NCBI GenBank assembly: GCA_007449985.2
Contig: VIIQ02000574.1
Span: 186,001-250,000, forward strand
Length of the DNA: 64,000 nucleotides
Reading direction: 5' to 3'
From: Desmodesmus armatus
Taxonomy: Eukaryota > Chlorophyta > Chlorophyceae > Sphaeropleales > Scenedesmaceae
A program made the translations under genes and the position numbers. Position 1 is the stretch's first letter. Each line of letters begins with the position of its first letter. Shown in pieces: positions 35,801 through 46,600 of the stretch. The notes under the pieces were generated by a model. The model was given only the letters and a program-made list of their open reading frames with translations, ran no database searches and was not told the origin of the DNA.

Positions 35801-38800
35801 AACCAGCAGCACCTGCAGAAACGACCAGTTGCCCTGGGGGCAAGATGCCTGGCACATGGTGTACTGTAGGGGGCCTGGGAGGCAGGACCAGCGCTGTAGA
35901 GTGATCAGCAGCACCAGAAGCAAGCATGTCAGCTGACGGCTCTGCCTCCTGCTGTGATGGGGCCATGAGCTGAGGTAAGGGTGCTGTCTTGGACTGGTGT
36001 ACCGGCTGCTGTTGCACCTGCTGGCCGCCGTGCTGCTGCATTCCTGCCTGGTCGCTTGCGCGGCTGCCTGGTGCAGGGGTTCCGTCGAGGCTTTTGCGCT
36101 GCCCCCCTGCTTGCAGCTGCTGCTGTTGCTGCTGTTGCTGCCGGTTGCGCGGGAGGGAGATGGCATGTGCCAGAGGGGGTCCAGGGGGCTGCAGGAGGGC
36201 TATGAGCTTGTCAACTGATGCCTGTTGAGCTGCTGCTGCTGAGGCAGCTGCTGCCGCCTGGTCTACTGCTGCTGTGCTGATGGCAACAGGAGCGGCAGAC
36301 GGCAGGGCCCCTGTCTTTTGCTGCGGCTGAACCAAACCGCCTCCTGTGCCAACAGTCGCAACACCAACTGCACCTTGCTGGCTTGCTGGTGTGGACTCGC
36401 TGCTGATAGCCCCTGCTGGTGCTGCTGCTACTTCTGCCGCCATGCGTGCTGATGTATCAGGGGCTAAGTGCTGCAATGCATCTGCAATAGCAAAGGGCCC
36501 ATCAAGGCTGTCCTTGCGAGCTGCACCCCCATGCATCTGTGCCAACCACTCCTGCTGCTGTTGCTGTTGTGCCTGCTGGAACTGCTGCTGCTGTTGTGCC
36601 TGTTGCTGAAGCTGCAAGTGCAATTTGAGGTCCTCCTTATTGTAAGGTCTGCCCGTTGTCTGGTCCACACTCCACAACGGTGGCAGCATGCGCTGCTGCC
36701 ATTGCTGCCTGGGAGTGGAGGGCACCTGCTGGTCGGCCTCTGTGTCTGTGTCTGGCTGCATTGGGTGGGGTTGCACGGGGCCTGGGAAGGGCAGGCTGTG
36801 CTGGCGCTGCAGGCGGGTGAGCTGCTGCCAGGCCTGAACATAACAGAGGCAAATACAGCGGCAGTGGACATGTGTGGGCAGCAATTGAGCAGGTGATGGC
36901 AGTATACACAGTATGGGTGTGGCACATGCAGTATGAGCATGCAGTGCAAAAAAGCCAGGCTGCACTTCATGTTCACACAGTGTGCTGCAGTGTGGCATGA
37001 CGCATGCATCCCGTCTGCTTGCCTGTTGCTTGGCAGGGAGTCAGCATTTCATCGACTTCTTATCAAAACCAGCACTAACACAAGCTGGTGACAGGCTTAC
37101 TCGCCTGTCAACACAGCAGCAACGCTGCTTCAAGGGCGGCAGTGTACCCACCTGCACTTCATCGGCCAGCAGCAGCTGATGCAAGCGGCGCTCATGGTGC
37201 ACAGGACCCTCAACCTGCACAGCAACAGGCAACCCAGGAAGCTCAGCAGCAGCAGCAGCACCAGCAGCCATCAGCACCCAGCAAAGCCAGCCTCTTTGTG
37301 GTGTGCTTGCGGCGGTGAGTGCTGCCTTTGAGAAGCCTCCAATGGCTTCATCCTGCTTCATCCAAGACATATGTCCTACCATCAGAACACCGAACGATGC
37401 TCTCCAGCCCAGCCAGCCAGCCTCAATCGACAATGCGGCAAAATAAGCACCACCAGCACCAGCCGATATGCCCGATTTGTATGTTGCCTTGCAAGGCCCA
37501 CTGCAGCCGCCCAATCATGAATGATTCTGCCCAAACCACCCATGGGCCAGGGTGGCCACCAGCCCACACATGCACACAGCCAGACGCCCAAGTTCATCAA
37601 ATCCTATGGTAGGGTTCACAATAAGGCAAGTCCCCCCCCCTGCGCGTCAACATACAAGCACACACCTGCTCCACAGACACTGCCACGTTGTCCCCTGACT
37701 TCTCCACCAGCCGCCTCAGCAGCTCTGCCAGCCGCTGCAGCTTGATGCGGTCACGCACCGCAGTGCTCTGCTCAGTCACCCCAATCACGATGGCTGCACG
37801 GTTGTTGAACGTCCAAGCCTGCAGCCAGCATTGGACAGCGCCAGCACAGCAAAGTTCACCAGCGGGCAGCAAAGCTAGGGAGCCGTCCCACCTGCCGCAA
37901 TTCACGCTCAACAGTGCAGCATGCAGACTCCTGAACATACAAGCACCATGCAGTGTGATGCAGTGCCTTGAATATCTACTGCTGACTAAAATGTGCCTTG
38001 GTCAAGATGAGTCATCCCATGCAGGACTGCATTGTCAGCCAGCCACACAGAGCTTGCCAGAGCTGACGACGTTTGCGGCTGCAGCATGCTGCCCAACTGA
38101 CTCACCGCTGCGGTCCGGATCTCCAGACCGTTGTGTGACAGCAGCTGGGTCACTTCAGCCAGCAGACCAGGAGTCTCAGGGCCAGCAATCTGCGCAGCAT
38201 GGCAACAACACCTTTCTGTCAGCCGCAATGACGTACGGTACTGTTGCAGCATCACCAGGTGCAGCCTCGTATATGCTTGTAGCAGACTAGTCCACTCCAA
38301 CTAACACTCATAACCCATCAAAGCCCAGGACTGCTTCCAGCCCGTCGAACCCCTGGCATAGGCCCCCTCCCACGCCAAAAAGCTCCCCCTCCATCAGCCG
38401 CCTCCTGTGTACCAACCATGCCTGCCACCGGCTGCCTGCCACTGACCTGAAACACGGTGTGCTGCTCCACTGGTTCCCCTGCATGCAACACACATCCAAG
38501 ACACACAGGTGTAACCTTCAACATCCATGGCAAAGTCCTCCAACAGCCAACCCATGCAGCATGCAAGTATGTGATGCACGACATGTTGACTACCGTTCCC
38601 TACAAGCTTCTGCCCTGAACTCCCCGACAGGCTGGGGCCTCACATGTTCCCTGGCGCTTTGTTACCCCGCACCCCCTGACGGCGCGTGAGGCAGCCATTC
38701 CAAACAAATGGAACGGCTGCATCACGCGCCGGCAGGGGGTGCGGGATAACAAAACGCCAGGGAGCACATCACAGGCCGGCACGCCACATGCTACATGCAT

Positions 38801-40279
38801 GTGCATGTACGTAATGTGCCTGTAGCATATTCAAGAAAGCAGTGGTTGCGTACCAGTGAGCTCAGGCAGTGCCAGCACCTTCTTGATGGCCTGGAGCTTC
38901 TTGGGGTCTGTCACCCTGCCTGTGGGAGTTTCCGACACATGGAACTCTGCATGCAGGGCAACATAGCAGGCGTGAACATTAGTGGACGCTTTAAGCACAC
39001 TTCCTTGCACACACATTGTAGGCAGGTACATGCCTGATAGGAGACAACCCAGTCGTGCACTGAAGCCAAGCACAGCCTCTGCCTACTGCAAGTTGCAACC
39101 ATACTTCCAAATTGTTTTGCCTGCTTGATGCCTTCTACAACAACAGCTCCTGAACGTCAGCAGCAGCCCACAGCCAACAGCCAACTTAGACCCATGCACA
39201 GGCAGTGCACGTGGGCTGTATGCTGCTCACCGTCCACAAACCAGCCTCCGTCAGATGAGATGCGGGCATGCCGCACACTCAGGCCCAACTCTGTGAGGCA
39301 CTGGACCACCTGCAGGGCAAGCAGCATGTGCGGCACATCTGCAAAGGTGAGTGCACACCAGACTTGAACCCAGCGGCCTGCTGGTGGTTATCACACCGAC
39401 AGTGAGGGTGGGTGATGTACAACATGCCATCAAGCGTGTTTGTGGCCATTGTGCGCCGCCAGCAGCTGCAGGGAGGTGTGTGCGTGCCACCAGCCAGAAG
39501 TTGGACCACACCCAAGTCTGTGCGGACCAGCTACGTGTTGCTGGCCTGACAGCTTGGACAGGCTGGTTTCGTGCAGGAAAGTAGGGTATTGTTATGCGCA
39601 AACGAGGTGTCGCACAACCACAGCATACTTGGCCTGTAAAGTAGTTTCTTTGCATGTCTTTGAACCCCTGGGGTTGCGCAATTCTGACAAACTATTGCCT
39701 GTGCATTTATGTCTGTGTTGCCCCAGCGTTGCATCATAGGGGAAAATTCACAAACAAGGCTTCGACGCAGGAACATACATGCTGGCAACATGCGAGCCCA
39801 CAGGCAGTGGTGGCACTGAGTCCATCGCTGCTGCTCACCTCCACCAGGGTGCCAGGTCTGTTGGCACTGTCGATGATCAGCACGGTGTGGTCAGGTCTGT
39901 CATTGTCAATGCGCACCTGCAAGCATAGCAGGCCACAGCTGGAAGCAGTTACAGTCTGATGAGCACCAATAGTGACTGTGACACCAACACTAGTCCAGTA
40001 CTGCCGAACATTGGAAAAGTACATGTCCATGCTCCAGCTGGTGTGTTTGTGCTGCTTGAGTACAAACACGGACCGGGGACATCACCAAAAACTTCCCCGT
40101 CATCTCACGTTGGGTGGGTGTATCCGCAGTTCCAAGGCCTCATACTCCAGTAGACTCCCATCGTCTGCCACTGCTCCATCGCAGTTCTGCTTGCGCAGCT
40201 CCTGATCCCGGTAGTGAGACAGGGACTGTAACTGCCCACTGCTTCTAGGGTTCCCGACACTGTAGAATTTATGATCCAT
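32896..40279 (-). CDS. ACT-domain repeat (ACR) protein (16 exons, 1007 aa)
   Basis: Plant-type ACR proteins carry repeated ACT domains, related to the regulatory half of bacterial GlnD, and are thought to sense amino acids. Exons in transcript order: 40109-40279, 39839-39916, 39231-39309, 38854-38946, 38447-38478, 38106-38189, 37892-37930, 37666-37818, 37152-37214, 35684-36833, 35044-35367, 34721-34814, 34421-34506, 33881-33971, 33562-33661, 32896-33282. All phases close. ACT1 is at about 66-140 (HTVLIIDSANRPGTLVEV). ACT2 is at about 148-240 (PETPGLLAEVTQLL, then AWTFNNRAAIVIGVTE). The family hallmark ERRLHQLLLADE is at about 250-261. ACT3 is at about 733-815 (DRNKLFFDTVCTLSDMRYDI). A weaker ACT4 is at about 816-880. 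A Gln/Ala/Pro-rich stretch of about 470 residues, mostly exon 10, separates ACT2 from ACT3. Two exons are very short (32 and 39 nt). The start ATG at 40279 precedes a short mixed N-terminus. Confidence 0.87.
34643..34693. repeat. (GGCAA)n-like microsatellite
   Basis: Imperfect pentanucleotide GGCAA/AAGGC repeat within an intron of the ACR gene, between exons 34421-34506 and 34721-34814. Confidence 0.8.
38644..38767. repeat. Near-perfect intronic foldback hairpin
   Basis: Lies in the ACR intron 38479-38853. Arms 38644-38701 and 38710-38767 are 58 nt each. Reading one arm against the reverse complement of the other gives seven mismatches, with an 8-nt loop (AAACAAAT). Several mismatches are transitions compatible with G-U pairing in RNA. 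Length, loop and pairing suit a plant or algal small-RNA precursor or a short MITE. Confidence 0.88.
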
Positions 40280-40664
40280 GGCTGCAGCTTGTGCTCATTC
40301 CCTGTAGCTGCACAGCACCAAGGTTGCACTGCTGCTGTCTGTTCTGGCCAACGTCAATGGCTTATGTCGCTGCAAGCCTCAAGTAATGCGCATTGTGTCT
40401 AAAAAACCACATGGTATTTGTTTTCAGAAAGGATCTGACGACTTTGATACCGATGACGTGGACTCGTGATCGCGCTGCAATAATCAAACCAAGGCAAGGA
40501 CGCTCTTGATTGAGAGCGCGTCCTGATGAGAAAGCCGACTAAAATACATGCCACAACGAACCATCAACCCGTCACATTCAAACTTTTTGCATAGGAGGGG
40601 GACAGTACTGTCAAGTGACAGTGCTGTTGACCAGCCTGGACAAAACAGCTGTCTTCATGCATCC
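40280..40664. other. Spacer between IFT139 and ACR genes
   Basis: 385 nt between the IFT139 stop and the ACR start, both on the minus strand. It should hold the IFT139 3' UTR and the ACR promoter. Nothing else was recognised. Confidence 0.5.
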
Positions 40665-43600
40665 TCATGGCTTCAGCCCAGCCCTTGCTTTGTCCAGCAC
40701 ATCCTGTTTGATCTTGGGTACTGCGGGTCGTTCTTGAGCACCGCCTGCGCCACAGAGATTGCTGCCACACTCCTGGAGGCCTTGAGGTAGTTGAACGCCA
40801 GCTTGTACCCAACAGCTGCATCCTTCTCGTTTGACAGCTGCCACGCATGCTCGTAGTGGCTGGCTGCATCCTTGTATGCCTGCTCCCGCTCCGCGATGGA
40901 CCCCAGCAGCTCCCAGGCGCGGCTGCACGACCTGTTGTACTTGAGGCAGCGCGCACACAGCTCCTGCACGAGCAAAGCATGAGGATCACATATGATTCAT
41001 GCAGGTGGGTGTCCAGTCACCAGCTGTCCTTTGCTGAGCAAAGGAGTTGTTGCAGTCAGCGGCCAGTTCCAGTCACCTGTGCCAAGTCAAACTTGCCACC
41101 AGCCACATGGATGTCAGCCAGTGCCAGCCAGGCGCGCTCAAACTCGTCAGCGTCCTCAGGCACGTACGGCAGCTTGGACACGCGCTGCACAACAAACAAG
41201 GACGAAACAACACGCTTCAACAAAGGAGCCCACAATTTAGTGCAATGTTCCCCTTGTGCTTTCCAATCACTGCCAACAGCACTGCCAGGCAGGCAGACAA
41301 TTGGCCGCTGCTTGTCACCTGTCACAGGAAGCCAGCAACGCCGATTCTGCTGTGGTGTACTGCATTTGACCAAACAGCAACATGTACACATGCAGCAGTG
41401 CCAGCCCACCTTTAGCTGGTTGCGGGCCTTGGCGGTCTGCTTGAGCAGCAGGAAGCCATGAGCAAGGGCCATCAGCACAGGCACATTGTTGGAGTCGTTG
41501 TTGGCGAGGTCCAGCAACTGCCCCACAGCTGCCTCAATATCACTCCTGGACTTGCTCGCCATTTGGATGTAGGCAGACAGAACCTGCGCAATGAGAGGTC
41601 AGCAATGAGAGGTCAGCAATGAGCAAAGGCAACGGCCTGGCAGGGTGAAAAGCTCAGCCCAGCCTGCCGTGGCACAGTACAACCACCCATGCTGGTGACT
41701 TTCTACACAGTCAGAGCCCTGTTCCCAATTGCAGGTGCAGCCGCTAAAGGTTGTGCACGTGCCACATGCTGTTGGGAGATTGGCAGCGTGCGCTGCAGCT
41801 GCAGCCAACTCTGTCCCCCGCGCTGGAGCTGCACATCCCCAGCCACACCTTGTACTTGCTGCTTTGCATGTCTGATGCCTTCAGCTGCCTCAGCAGGGTG
41901 CCTGCTGCCTTGACAGACTCCCTAGCATCCCCGTCTGCCTGGTGGGGTGACACATCGGCATCGCTGTCTGTAGCCCAGTTGACATCACTCTCAGGGTTGA
42001 GGTAGATCTCAGCCATGGTCAGAAGTGCCGGTGTGGACCACCTGGAATGGCGCCGGGCTGCATTCAGGTGCTGCAACGCCTCCCGGGGTTGTTCAGGTAC
42101 CTGCAGACGCAAAGAAGCACTACACTGACGACGCACACAACGTGCACTTGTGCTGCACACCCTCTACTTGCCAACCCAAGTCGCTAGCTCCGTCGCAGCA
42201 TCAAGTCTCGGTGCAAGCCGTGTGAGCAGGGCAAGTAGGTGGAGTGACTTACTTCTGCAGCACTCCCTTGCAGTATGACAAGCCGCCATCAAAAGCAGCC
42301 GCATTGCTGCCTCCGGGTGAATTGGTGACCCCCGCCGCCTGGCCTGCTGCTGCTCCACCACTGGCTGCCTCTGCTGCTGCCATGTACTTGTCAGCCTCCT
42401 TCAACTTGCCAGCACGCCGCAGCATGCCCAGGAGCTGCACCAGCACTGTGTAGTGGGATGGCTTGCGGTCAAGCAGCTTCTGGAAGTACGACACAGCTGA
42501 CTCATGATGGCCCTGCGCCACCAACATGGCAAGGTAGAGTGTCAGGGCAGCACGGCTGGTTTTGCACGTGGTGTGCTGGGAACTAACACAAAAGAGCCCT
42601 GTGGCAACATGGCCAGCGTCACACATACCAACCACGTCAAACAACACCGCACAACGCTCAGTCACCCACCTGGTGTGCCATGAGCTCTGCCAGCATGATG
42701 GCTGCGTCCTCATTGTCCGGCTGATCCTCCAGCAAGAGCGATGCGTGCTGCTGACATGCGTCCACCTGCAAAGGACACAATCATGACTTGCAATCCATGC
42801 ATCTGCCCATGATCCAAGTTCAGGAACCTTTGCTGGTGCATTGACCATCATGCTGCTGGTGAGTTGCACACACCTGCCTCCCCTGTTTACCTGCCCATTC
42901 TGTAGAGCCAGGCGCGCCAGTGCTAGCCTGGCAGCTCCGTGCTTGTGCTTGTGACTCAAACAGGCCGTGTAAGCCGCCTCAGCCTGCAACACAGTCAGGG
43001 CATGCATGACTTGAGATGTGGGCATGTGCTCATGCCTCTTTTTGTGATAATGCATATAGCCGCCGTTCGCGGCGACCAGGAGACGTTGCTGCAAGGCAAG
43101 AAAACATGTCTACAGAGTCATGGTTCACATGCATGTTGGCTGCCGCCCTTCCGCCAGGTGCAGCCAGGTACCTTGTCAAACTGGTGCCTGTGCCGGTGGA
43201 ACTCTGCCAGGTCAAAGCAGATGCTGGCAGCCTTGCCACTCGCACTGGCTGTCATGTCTGCTGCGGCAGGTGTGGCACCACTGGGTGTGCTTGCAGTTCC
43301 GTCGCAGGAGAGGAACGATTTGGCCAGCGCCTTGCTCCTGCTGGCTCTGCCGGCTGCAGACTGCCTGTCAAACAGTGATGCCGCTGCTCCACCCAGCTTG
43401 TCTGGCTGCCGCACATGCTCCAGCAGCATCGACTGCAGCTTGAGGGCCTGGTTCTGTGCGGCAACGTAGCCATCAGCATCCCCTGACTGCTGGCGCAGCT
43501 TAGCGAGGAGCAGCCACCTGCAAATGGCGGCCAAATTGATTGAAACTCAATGCGCTTGACAGCAACTGACCCGGCCAGACTGTACAGGATACATCATGCA

Positions 43601-46600
43601 CCATTTGCAATGATTTTGATGTGCTGCGCACATGCAAGCTGCATTTGCTTGTGTGGAAGGCACAACAGCTTGGTGCAGATCATGTTGTAAAGGCACAAGC
43701 TTGTGCGTTGCTTACGTGTCGACATCCAGCGCCAGGGCCTCCAGATTGGTGCTTCCTCCTGCCTCCTCCCTTGCCTTGTGCACCTCCAGGCACTTGTCCA
43801 GCAGGACAGTGGCAGCACGCACCTGGCCCAACTTGAGCAGCAGGCGTGCCAGGGAGTGCTGCAACACCAGCTTGTTGGGGTCATTGCGGATGGCCCTGCA
43901 GAGGACAGCATGGCACACACAGGCAGCCACCTGGTGCAAGATGCAATCACCGACCTCCTGATGCACGGCTGCAGCACATCTCCTGCACTTCAGCCTGCTG
44001 CAGGGTGTGCAGGGGTGTTTGCTCCAGGAATGCCGTTGGCAGTTCAAGAAACTACAGGTTGTTTCGCCGCTGTGTATGTACATCACCAAACGTATGTCTC
44101 CTGCCGGCCAGCACCTGCAAAAATTGGAGCTATGCCCCTCACAGGCACCCGGCACGCATACCTGTTGTAGTGGTCAAGGGCCCTGTTGTAGTCATGTGCT
44201 GCAACGTACGCATCAGCCGCCAAGACCGCCAGATCAGAGTCCTTGGGGCGCAGTGCCAGAGCAGACTGCAGGCAACAAGCAACTGCATCTGCTGAGGAAT
44301 GCTACTGGCACACATGTCTGGTTGCCCTCCAGAGGTAGCTACAGTCTTCTGCAGGCTCGGCAAGCACCGGGCGTTTCATGGCATGATTCCCGTTGCAAAC
44401 AGCTCTTCAGCCAACTTGCCGTTCAACTGCAGACTTGACGTCTGCTTGCACGCATGTGTTGGTTTGCACATATGCGCCAGGAGTGCAGGCTTAGGTTTGC
44501 GCCAACCTACCTCATAAGCAGTGGCAGCCTTGTCAGGCTCCTGCAGCGTCATGTAGGCTTCAGCCAGCATGCAGTATGAGTCATAGTCAGCACTCTTCTC
44601 CTGCAGGCATGCATGTAACACACCGCTAGCAGCTTGGCTCAGGCACACTTTGCACACGTGCCAGACAGGAGATCTTGCAAGCAGTATCTCTGCATCTTAC
44701 TTAGCATGTCCGCACAGTGCTGTGTCTTGCATTCTGAGGAATTGATCAACTCATGAGTGAGTCCTGCCAACAGCAACATTGCTGTTGACAGTCTTCAATA
44801 CACAGATGGACACGAACTTCCCGCTGGCAATGGCACTTGCTAGTCAACGGCACCCCCCCCCCAGAGCAACACTCACCACAAGGTGCAGGTAGCACTTGAT
44901 GTAGGCAACCTTGTCTTTGCGGTGCTTGAGGTGTATCTCAGACATGGCAACACACGCACGTGCATAGTGCGGGCTTGAGGAGGGCACCTGCTTCAGCCGC
45001 TGCACGGCCCCAGCAACATCTCCCAAGGAGATTGATGCCTCACAGTCAGCCACCATAATGGATACCTCCTCACTGGTGCCCTCAAACTCACGCACAGCCT
45101 CTTGGAGCAGCTGCACACACAATCACGGCAGCAGTGCAGGCAACTCAGTGTCAGCTTGGACTGGTCCCATGCAGTGGTGCATTGCATTGTGGTGAAGCAT
45201 GCTGCTACTCTGCTACTGAGAAATGCCGATGGCAGCGCAATGTCAATGCCGATTCCATGTCTTTGCCAGGCACCATGCAACCACGTACCTTCCTGACATC
45301 TGTTGCTGCATGCGGCTTGCCGATACGTGTGATGACCTCAGCAAGCAGCAGGTAGATGCGGGCACGCTCGTGCACGCTGGCCAGGCACCCGCGCTTGGCC
45401 AGGCGGGCTGCCTGCTCAGAGCTGGCTGGGCTGCGCACACCCGGCAGGCTCATGGCAGTCTCCAACACCTGGGGACAACAGGCCAAGGAGAATGGTGCAG
45501 CAAGGAACCCGCCAGCGCGCACTGAGACTGGGTGATGCTCCAAAGTATAAGAGCTGGAGCCTTGCGGCGCCATGTAACATGGCGCACAATGGCCTTGTGC
45601 ACAAGGCATCCTGTGTACTGCTGCATGTGGGTGGTTCTGACCAACCGTGGACAACGGTTGTGTCTGCCAGGTGCACTTCTGATGCACCAGCCGCAATCAC
45701 TAACCTTTCGGGCCTCTTCGAGCTGCCCGTTGGCCATCAACACCTCCGCATGCACCACATGGTACAGTGGTGTCTCCCTGATGCCAAAGTTGGCGCTGAC
45801 TGCAGCCTCCAGTGCAGCCATAGCCTCAGCAGCCCTACCCTGCCGCAGGTGTATGCTGACCACGAGCAGAGCTGCCTGCGTGCTGGTGTGGTTGTTGCCA
45901 GTGATGTTGGCAGCCTTGCGAGCTGCTGCATCCAGTGACCCGTTGAGGTACAGCGAGCGAGCATACAGGAACTGAGCCTCCGGATAGGACCCCAGGAACC
46001 GTGACAGCAGCTCCAAGACCCTGCGTGCACCAGTTGACCGATTGTGAGCATAGACTGCAGGCTGCAACAGTGCTGCTCTGAAACAGGCATGCTCACGGCT
46101 GTCCCATGTGAGATACTAAGCCGTCGTGCATAGGGGTCAGGGCATCATACCTGATGCAGTTGGAGAGCACCAAGGAGGGCGGGTCGGAGGGCTGGCGGGG
46201 GTCGCCCCCAAAGCTGTCCAGCAGCAGCCGGATGAGCCCCAGCATCCTGCTGGCATTCAGCGCCCCAAAGAGTGCCAGCCCATACGGCAAGTCTTCCACG
46301 GCTTCCAGCTGCTGCTCCATGCCTTGCTGCAGCAGCTGCATCCCCTCCTGCTGCCTGCCCTGCTTCCATGCCAGCACACCCCTGAGGCACATCAGCAGCG
46401 GCTCCTCCTGATGCACGCTGTCCACGGCGCTGCCTCCTGCAACAACCTGCATGCCCAGCTTGTCCCCGGCCTCGCTGGGTGCACGTGAATGGCTGTGGCC
46501 CTGCAACGTCAGCCCTAGCCTGCCGCCAGCATGCATGAAACCAAAGGCGGTCCTGCATGCCAGCTGTGGTGCAGCAAACAGGCCCTGCACCTCCCGCAGG

